From Oscillospiraceae bacterium (GTDB lineage: Bacteria > Bacillota > Clostridia > Oscillospirales > Oscillospiraceae), in assembly GCA_904501855.1 (NCBI GenBank), contig CAJGCI010000046.1:1-12084 (forward strand): 12,084 bases of DNA, written 5' to 3'. Numbering within the stretch: the stretch's first letter is position 1; each line of letters begins with the position of its first letter. Of the stretch, positions 7,652-12,084 are shown piece by piece. The notes below the pieces were generated by a model that ran no database searches, was not told where the DNA came from, and saw only the letters and a list, made by a program, of their open reading frames with translations. Position numbers and translations under genes: made by a program.

Positions 7652-7658
7652 AAAGGAG
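7652..7658 (+). promoter_or_regulatory. Ribosome binding site deciding the garD start at 7666
   Basis: AAAGGAG lies 7 bases before ATG at 7666. The frame stays open back to an ATG at 7558, but that extension overlaps the terminator hairpin, lacks a binding site and encodes residues unlike any dehydratase, so 7666 is the true start. Confidence 0.85.
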
Positions 7659-7665
7659 TGCACTT

Positions 7666-9186
7666 ATGGACAACCTGTGTATAAAGATTCACGAAAAGGA
7701 CAATGTTGCGGTTGCCGTCCGGGATCTTCCGAAAGGAACCGTCATCATGAATGGAGTTGAACTTCGGGAAGATATCCCGCAGGCGCATAAAATAGCACTG
7801 ACGGATATTCCCAAGGGAGGAGAGGTCCTGCGTTATGGTGTTGTACTGGGAACAATGAATGAAGACATGTCCCGGGGAGGCTGGATCAACGAAAAGAATC
7901 TTGTCATGGCACCAGCTCCGGATCTCGACAGCATGGAGTTTGCAACGAATATCATCCGGGATCTGCCGAAGCCGCCGGTCACAACGTGGGAAGGATATCG
8001 CAATCCTACTGGGGGGCCTGCAGGTACCAGAAACATACTGGCGATCAATACGACCGTGCAGTGTGTTGCCGGTGTGCTGAATGAAGCAATCGGGAAGATG
8101 CGGTCAGAACTGCTTCCCCGGTACCCTTACGTTGATGATATCATAGCGATCACGCATCCCTACGGGTGTGGTGTCGCCATTGATGCTCCGGAGGCGAAGG
8201 TTCCCCAGAGAATCATACGCAATATTGCAACGCATCCGAATTTCGGAGGACAGTTCATGCTGGTGGCTCTGGGATGCGAAAAGTTTACGGTGGAGCGGTT
8301 CTGCCAGGAGTATCCGGAACTGAACTCTCCGGAAAACGTGATCATCCTTCAGGATCATCAGGGACGCGAGTCCATCATGGAAGCACTGATGGGAATGGCG
8401 GAAAAGAAACTGGCGGTTCTCAATGAACGAAGACGAGAACAGCTGCCCCTGTCCGATCTTCTGGTGGGCATGCAGTGCGGCGGCTCCGATGCATTCTCCG
8501 GAATCACGGCCAATCCAACTGCCGGATATGCAGCGGACCTCATCGTTTCCGGGGGCGGTACCGTTCTCTTTTCCGAAGTGACAGAGGTGAGAGACGGGGT
8601 GCAGTTTATTGCTCACCGATGCATCAATGAAGAAGTGGGAAAGCGACTCGTAGAAGAAATGAAGTGGTATGATGCCTATCTGAAAGAAGGAGGTGTCGAC
8701 CGCGGAGCAAATACTACACCCGGGAACAAAAAAGGAGGATTATCGAATATCATCGAAAAATCCATGGGATCGATTGCAAAATCCGGGACGTCTCCGATCG
8801 TGGAGGTCCTGTCTCCCGGACAAAAACCGACGAAGCATGGAGAGATCTTTGCGGCAACTCCGGCATCCGACCTTGTATGCGGACCAAGCCAGCTGGCGTC
8901 CGGGATTGGATTGCAGGTGTTTATGACTGGACGGGGGACGCCCTACGGACTGGCTGCCGCACCGGTGATCAAAGTCTGTTCCCGCAACGAAATGAAGGAA
9001 CGGTGGCCGGACATCATCGATTTCAATGCCGGTCCTGCTGCAGTGGGAGAGGCCGCGATCCCGGAACTGGGAGAAAAACTGTTCCGGTTTATTATCGATG
9101 TGGCCAGCGGACGGGCGAAACCATATACGGAACAGTACCGGTGGCACAATGACCTTTGTGTATTCAATCCGGCCCCAATTACATGA
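7666..9186 (+). CDS. garD: Galactarate dehydratase (UxaA/GarD family)
   Basis: The 506-residue protein matches Escherichia coli GarD along its whole length as I recall that sequence, and ends in the same style (VFNPAPIT). GarD dehydrates galactarate (mucate) to 5-dehydro-4-deoxy-D-glucarate in the cytoplasm, the first step of galactarate breakdown. An N-terminal SAF domain (about 5-82, with HKIALTDIPKGGEVLRYG) leads into the catalytic UxaA domain. Conserved segments include HPYGCG (H164, C168), ALGCEK (C204), MQCGGSDAFSG (C271, D275), FSEVTEVRD, SPGNKKGG-like TPGNKKGG (351-358), GSIAKSG, SDLVCG and TGRGTPYG (421-428). It is about 17 residues shorter than the E. coli enzyme at the N-terminus. 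A 2-hydroxyacid dehydrogenase gene follows after 15 bases, so the two are probably cotranscribed. Altronate dehydratase (UxaA) is the main alternative, but the C-terminal half resembles GarD more closely. Confidence 0.87.
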   Translation: MDNLCIKIHEKDNVAVAVRDLPKGTVIMNGVELREDIPQAHKIALTDIPKGGEVLRYGVVLGTMNEDMSRGGWINEKNLVMAPAPDLDSMEFATNIIRDLPKPPVTTWEGYRNPTGGPAGTRNILAINTTVQCVAGVLNEAIGKMRSELLPRYPYVDDIIAITHPYGCGVAIDAPEAKVPQRIIRNIATHPNFGGQFMLVALGCEKFTVERFCQEYPELNSPENVIILQDHQGRESIMEALMGMAEKKLAVLNERRREQLPLSDLLVGMQCGGSDAFSGITANPTAGYAADLIVSGGGTVLFSEVTEVRDGVQFIAHRCINEEVGKRLVEEMKWYDAYLKEGGVDRGANTTPGNKKGGLSNIIEKSMGSIAKSGTSPIVEVLSPGQKPTKHGEIFAATPASDLVCGPSQLASGIGLQVFMTGRGTPYGLAAAPVIKVCSRNEMKERWPDIIDFNAGPAAVGEAAIPELGEKLFRFIIDVASGRAKPYTEQYRWHNDLCVFNPAPIT

Positions 9187-9201
9187 AGAAGGTGTGGACA
9201 G

Positions 9202-10125
9202 ATGGAAATGATTTTGAATATGCTTACATTGGATGAGGCGGAAAGAGAAGCGTTTTCCCGCCTGGTCTCACCGGAGGAGCAGCGGTTTTTCCCGGAAGGG
9301 AAGGCGAGTCCGGACAAGGAAGACTATGAACGGGCCACCATCATCCTCGGAAATCCTCCGACAGCGGCGCTGAAAGACTGCCGGAGGCTAAAACTGCTGC
9401 ATGCCCGCAGCGCCGGCGTGGATCAGTATTCTGCTCCGGGCGTGCTTCCTGACGGTGCGGTGCTTCTCAGTGCTTCCGGAGCATACGGGCACTCGGTCAG
9501 CGAACACATGTTCGCCATGCTTCTTGGGTGCATGAAACGCCTTCCCAGCTATCGCGATCAGCAGAGAACAGGGTGCTGGAACGATCTGGGTCCCGCAAAA
9601 ACGCTGAAAGATGCACTTGTTCTATGCGTGGGCACCGGAGATCTTGGAAGTTCTTTTGCAAAACAGTGCAAGGCACTGGGTGCCAGGACAGCTGGCGTTC
9701 GGAGAGACGCAGGAAAGCCTGCGGAAGGGATCGATGAAATGTTCTCTTTTGATCAGCTGGACAATCTGCTTTCGAGAGCAGACGTCGTTGCGCTGATGCT
9801 GCCCGGCGGCGCTGCGACAAACAAGTTGATGGGCAGGGAACGGATCATGAAAATGAAAAACGATGCCATCCTGTTGAACGGGGGCAGAGGTTCCATCATA
9901 GATAATGATGCGCTGGCAGAGATCATGGACACCGGGCATTTATGGGGGACGTGCCTTGATGTTACGGCACCGGAACCTCTCCCTCCGGAACATCCGCTTT
10001 GGAAACAGCCAAGGGCCGTGATTACGCCTCATGTGGCAGGAGCCTATCATCTGGAAGAGACACCGCATCTCATTGCAGAGATTGTTCTCAGGCATGTAAG
10101 AGACTTTCTTCGGAAAACAGAATAA
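9202..10125 (+). CDS. D-isomer-specific 2-hydroxyacid dehydrogenase
   Basis: The 307-residue protein has the D-2-hydroxyacid dehydrogenase layout. A catalytic domain (1-about 95 and about 280-307) flanks a Rossmann domain with the dinucleotide motif GTGDLG at 144-149. The catalytic triad is intact: R229 in NGGRGSIID, E258 in DVTAPEPL and H277 in TPHVAG. After the second Rossmann strand the sequence reads GVRRDAG; the R167-R168 pair in place of an acidic residue suggests a preference for NADPH over NADH. The protein is a little shorter than phosphoglycerate dehydrogenases and closer to GhrA-type glyoxylate/hydroxypyruvate reductases. Directly behind garD, it could reduce tartronate semialdehyde or hydroxypyruvate from galactarate breakdown, a task done by the unrelated GarR in E. 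coli. The substrate is inferred from context only. AGAAGG about 9 bases upstream supports the ATG. Confidence 0.88.
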   Translation: MEMILNMLTLDEAEREAFSRLVSPEEQRFFPEGKASPDKEDYERATIILGNPPTAALKDCRRLKLLHARSAGVDQYSAPGVLPDGAVLLSASGAYGHSVSEHMFAMLLGCMKRLPSYRDQQRTGCWNDLGPAKTLKDALVLCVGTGDLGSSFAKQCKALGARTAGVRRDAGKPAEGIDEMFSFDQLDNLLSRADVVALMLPGGAATNKLMGRERIMKMKNDAILLNGGRGSIIDNDALAEIMDTGHLWGTCLDVTAPEPLPPEHPLWKQPRAVITPHVAGAYHLEETPHLIAEIVLRHVRDFLRKTE

Positions 10126-10130
10126 TAATG

Positions 10131-10169
10131 AAAAAGGCCGGGATCCAATCAGAAGGTCAGATCCCGGTC
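10131..10169. terminator. Shared convergent terminator between the dehydrogenase gene and the regulator gene
   Basis: GGCCGGGATC (10136-10145) pairs with GATCCCGGTC (10160-10169) as a 10-bp stem with one G-U pair and a 14-base loop. On the reverse strand the stem is followed at once by five T residues (complement of 10131-10135), a good terminator for the regulator gene. Its first arm on that strand lies inside the last codons of the regulator. For the forward strand a T-run (10179-10184) comes 9 bases after the stem, so termination in that direction is likely weaker. Confidence 0.75.
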
Positions 10170-12053
10170 GATTCCATATTTTTTCATGCGGCGCCACAGG
10201 GTAGTGGTGCTGATTCCCAGTTCTTCCGCGGTGGCCTGTCGGCTGCCGCGGTTCTTTTTCAGGAGCTCGACAAGCTTTTCGGCTCCGGATTCCCGATAGC
10301 GGATAATCTGTCCCGAATCAGGATCAACGGCAGGGGAGAGCGATTCTGCCATTCGCCGAACGAGAACGTCGTTGACGGTCCTTTTTTCGGAGAGCAGCAC
10401 CATCTGTTTGCAAAGGTTGTGGAGTTCGGAAAGATTTCCGGGCCATGAGTAGTCCAGCAGATAAGATTCCGCATCTTTAGTAAGATGTACCGTTCGGGAA
10501 TACCGCGTGCCCCACTGTTTGAGGGAAATGCGGAGCCACGGCAGAATTTCATCCTTCCTTTCCCGAAGCGGGAGGACGGGAAGTTCCACCGGTTTCAGGG
10601 TGTAGTAGAGATCTTCCCGAAAAGCTCTTTCCTGAAGCAGCGGCATCAGGTCATTTCGTGTGGAGACAATGAGACGCAGGGATGATTTTTGAGGGCGTCC
10701 TGTTCCGTTGTGGAAGTAACTGCCGTTGATCAGACGAAGCAATCTGTACTGAAGATTCTCTGAAAGCACCTCGATGTTGGACAGATACAGTGTTCCGTTC
10801 TGTGCAAGGGATACCATGCAGAGGGCATCCGGAGAGTCCGGTCGACCGAAGAGCAGCTCATCCAGTTGTTTGTGGGAATAGGCAAGGCAATCAACGGCGA
10901 CAAATCCGTTCTTTCGGAAAGGACTTTCGTTGTGGATACACTGCGCAAGAATCCCTTTCCCGCTTCCGGGTTCTCCTGTCAGCAGAAGAGGGGTGTCCAG
11001 GGAAGCCAGTCTGCGCATCTTTTTTAGTACGGCCTTTCCTTCCGCTGAGGAAACAGGAAGGTCGTCAAACTGCCATCTGGCCAGAGATCCCCGGAGATAC
11101 TGTTCATATCGAAGATCGCTGCTCATCTCCATGATCCGCCGGCCTTCATGAAGTGTCAGGATTGCTCCCCGAACAGAATCCTCAACAAAGATAGGCGCCG
11201 CATGGACGGTTATTTCCTGCTGTTTGAAAAGAGTAGCAAAATGCAGTTCCTCCCCTTCCCGGAACACGGTCTGACACATCTCCTGATACAGCTCCGGCAG
11301 CAGCTGACGGATACTGTCACCCAGCAGAGTTTTTCCCTGAGATTCGAGAATAACAGAAGCAGAGGCGTTCGCCCGCTGAATGGTTCCGGAGGAGTCAATT
11401 TGAAGGATTCCGTTGAAGGTATAATCCAGCATGGTCTGGATTTCCGCATTATTCTTTTTCTCCAGATCCACTGCGTACGCGACGTGTTTGGCCTGTTCAA
11501 AAGCCGTGCGGATGCTTTCATAACTACCGGGGATGAATCCGCAACAGACACCCAGATTATCCGCTTCCCGGCAAACGGTTCTTCCTCCGATGACCGCATC
11601 GCAGCCGTCCGAGATAGCCCTGTGAACGGCAGAGACAAGCGCGCGATAGGGATCGGAGGTGGCATTGATCATGTGTCGGTCTACCGTCACCCCGAACAGG
11701 CGACGAAAGTCTGAGGTATCGCACATCATATTCTCAAATCCGATCAGCGCGATGCGAGGGCTGGACTTCCCAAGCTGTTTTTTTATGTCCAGGACCAGAA
11801 CACCCAGATCCTGCATGGAAACATGGATTTCAACCACAGGGATGTGGGTAGCATCCTTGATGAGCGCGGCATGAAGTCCGCGGGATATGATGATGTCACA
11901 TCCGTCTCTTTCCAGTTCCTTTGCCCGAACAGCAACCGTATCGCTTTCCACATGTTCGATGGTCAGGATGGGGAGAGACGGGAAAAGTCGGGAGATCTCC
12001 CTTGCGGAACTGCACATTTCCGGATAGGGAACCAGCGCTGCGGCGAGAGCCAT
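10149..12053 (-). CDS. PrpR-type transcriptional regulator with degenerate sigma-54 activator AAA+ domain
   Basis: The 634-residue protein has the order PrpR_N sensor (about 1-195), PAS (about 203-305), AAA+ domain of the sigma-54 activator type (about 333-560) and Fis-type HTH (about 588-630, ELGISTTTLWRRMKKYGI). PrpR_N domains bind small organic acids and PAS domains add a second sensing site. Walker A GEPGSGKG with K366 is kept. However, between LLFG (401-404) and GTLYLSNI (420-427) only 15 residues remain and no GAFTGA is present. The Walker B Asp-Glu is S425-N426. FREDLYYTL has Thr in place of the usual second Arg, and the sensor II WPGNVREL reads WPGNLSEL. It therefore probably binds nucleotide without normal hydrolysis and does not act on sigma-54. 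AGGAGG 7 bases upstream supports the ATG. It converges on garD and its neighbour, so regulation of that pair by a sugar-acid ligand is likely but inferred. Confidence 0.85.
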   Translation of the reverse strand: MALAAALVPYPEMCSSAREISRLFPSLPILTIEHVESDTVAVRAKELERDGCDIIISRGLHAALIKDATHIPVVEIHVSMQDLGVLVLDIKKQLGKSSPRIALIGFENMMCDTSDFRRLFGVTVDRHMINATSDPYRALVSAVHRAISDGCDAVIGGRTVCREADNLGVCCGFIPGSYESIRTAFEQAKHVAYAVDLEKKNNAEIQTMLDYTFNGILQIDSSGTIQRANASASVILESQGKTLLGDSIRQLLPELYQEMCQTVFREGEELHFATLFKQQEITVHAAPIFVEDSVRGAILTLHEGRRIMEMSSDLRYEQYLRGSLARWQFDDLPVSSAEGKAVLKKMRRLASLDTPLLLTGEPGSGKGILAQCIHNESPFRKNGFVAVDCLAYSHKQLDELLFGRPDSPDALCMVSLAQNGTLYLSNIEVLSENLQYRLLRLINGSYFHNGTGRPQKSSLRLIVSTRNDLMPLLQERAFREDLYYTLKPVELPVLPLRERKDEILPWLRISLKQWGTRYSRTVHLTKDAESYLLDYSWPGNLSELHNLCKQMVLLSEKRTVNDVLVRRMAESLSPAVDPDSGQIIRYRESGAEKLVELLKKNRGSRQATAEELGISTTTLWRRMKKYGIDRDLTF

Positions 12054-12084
12054 ACAGATACCTCCTATAAAAAAACAAACAAAA
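12054..12084 (-). promoter_or_regulatory. Ribosome binding site and start of the regulator leader
   Basis: On the reverse strand a perfect AGGAGG (complement of 12061-12066) lies 7 bases before the ATG, preceded by an A/T-rich run. The promoter must lie at or beyond the window edge. Confidence 0.8.

Noticed and set aside
7558..7665. N-terminal extension of garD from the ATG at 7558
   Set aside because: The stretch runs through the terminator hairpin, has no ribosome binding site, and the homologous enzyme begins near the 7666 start, which has AAAGGAG 7 bases upstream.
1..12084. CRISPR array, tRNA or rRNA genes, insertion sequences, prophage or toxin-antitoxin genes
   Set aside because: No spaced repeats, cloverleaf with CCA end, transposase, integrase or terminal repeats were seen; genes fill nearly all of the window and no gap exceeds 125 bases.

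Overview
The window looks like a chromosomal segment of a Clostridia-type Firmicute, possibly Lachnospiraceae-like. The reasons are purine-rich AGGAGG-type ribosome binding sites before nearly every gene, a moderately GC-rich coding sequence with AT-rich promoters, the miaB-mutS pairing typical of that class, a CPBP protease gene, and a cell-surface beta-helix protein held by a C-terminal membrane anchor instead of LPXTG. The taxon is inferred from style only; no marker RNA is present.

Left part (1-5691). The first 44 codons of mutL run leftward off the window edge. They diverge from a rightward cluster: miaB (tRNA ms2i6A synthase), mutS (mismatch recognition), a CPBP-family intramembrane protease whose start overlaps the mutS stop by 4 bases, and a 202-residue membrane-anchored protein of unknown function. 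The short gaps suggest one transcription unit. mutL and miaB share an AT-rich divergent promoter region at 135-255.

Middle part (5692-7607). A monocistronic-looking gene with its own TATAAT box and a GTG start encodes a secreted 586-residue right-handed beta-helix protein with a signal peptide and a C-terminal membrane anchor. A hairpin terminator follows it.

Right part (7608-12084). This is a small sugar-acid module. garD (galactarate dehydratase, 506 residues) is followed 15 bases later by a D-2-hydroxyacid dehydrogenase. Converging on this pair is a 634-residue regulator with PrpR_N, PAS, AAA+ and Fis-type HTH domains. A hairpin between the two convergent stop codons probably serves as terminator for both sides. 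No aldolase, transporter or CdaR-type regulator is visible, so the pathway must be completed elsewhere.

The most unusual feature is the regulator. It has the layout of a sigma-54 enhancer-binding protein, but the sigma-54-contacting GAFTGA loop is absent, the Walker B Asp-Glu pair reads Ser-Asn, and the sensor II Arg is a Ser, while the Walker A lysine and the HTH are intact. No -24/-12 promoter is evident before garD. The regulator therefore probably acts without sigma-54, perhaps as a ligand-sensing repressor or a sigma-70-type activator of the adjacent pair.
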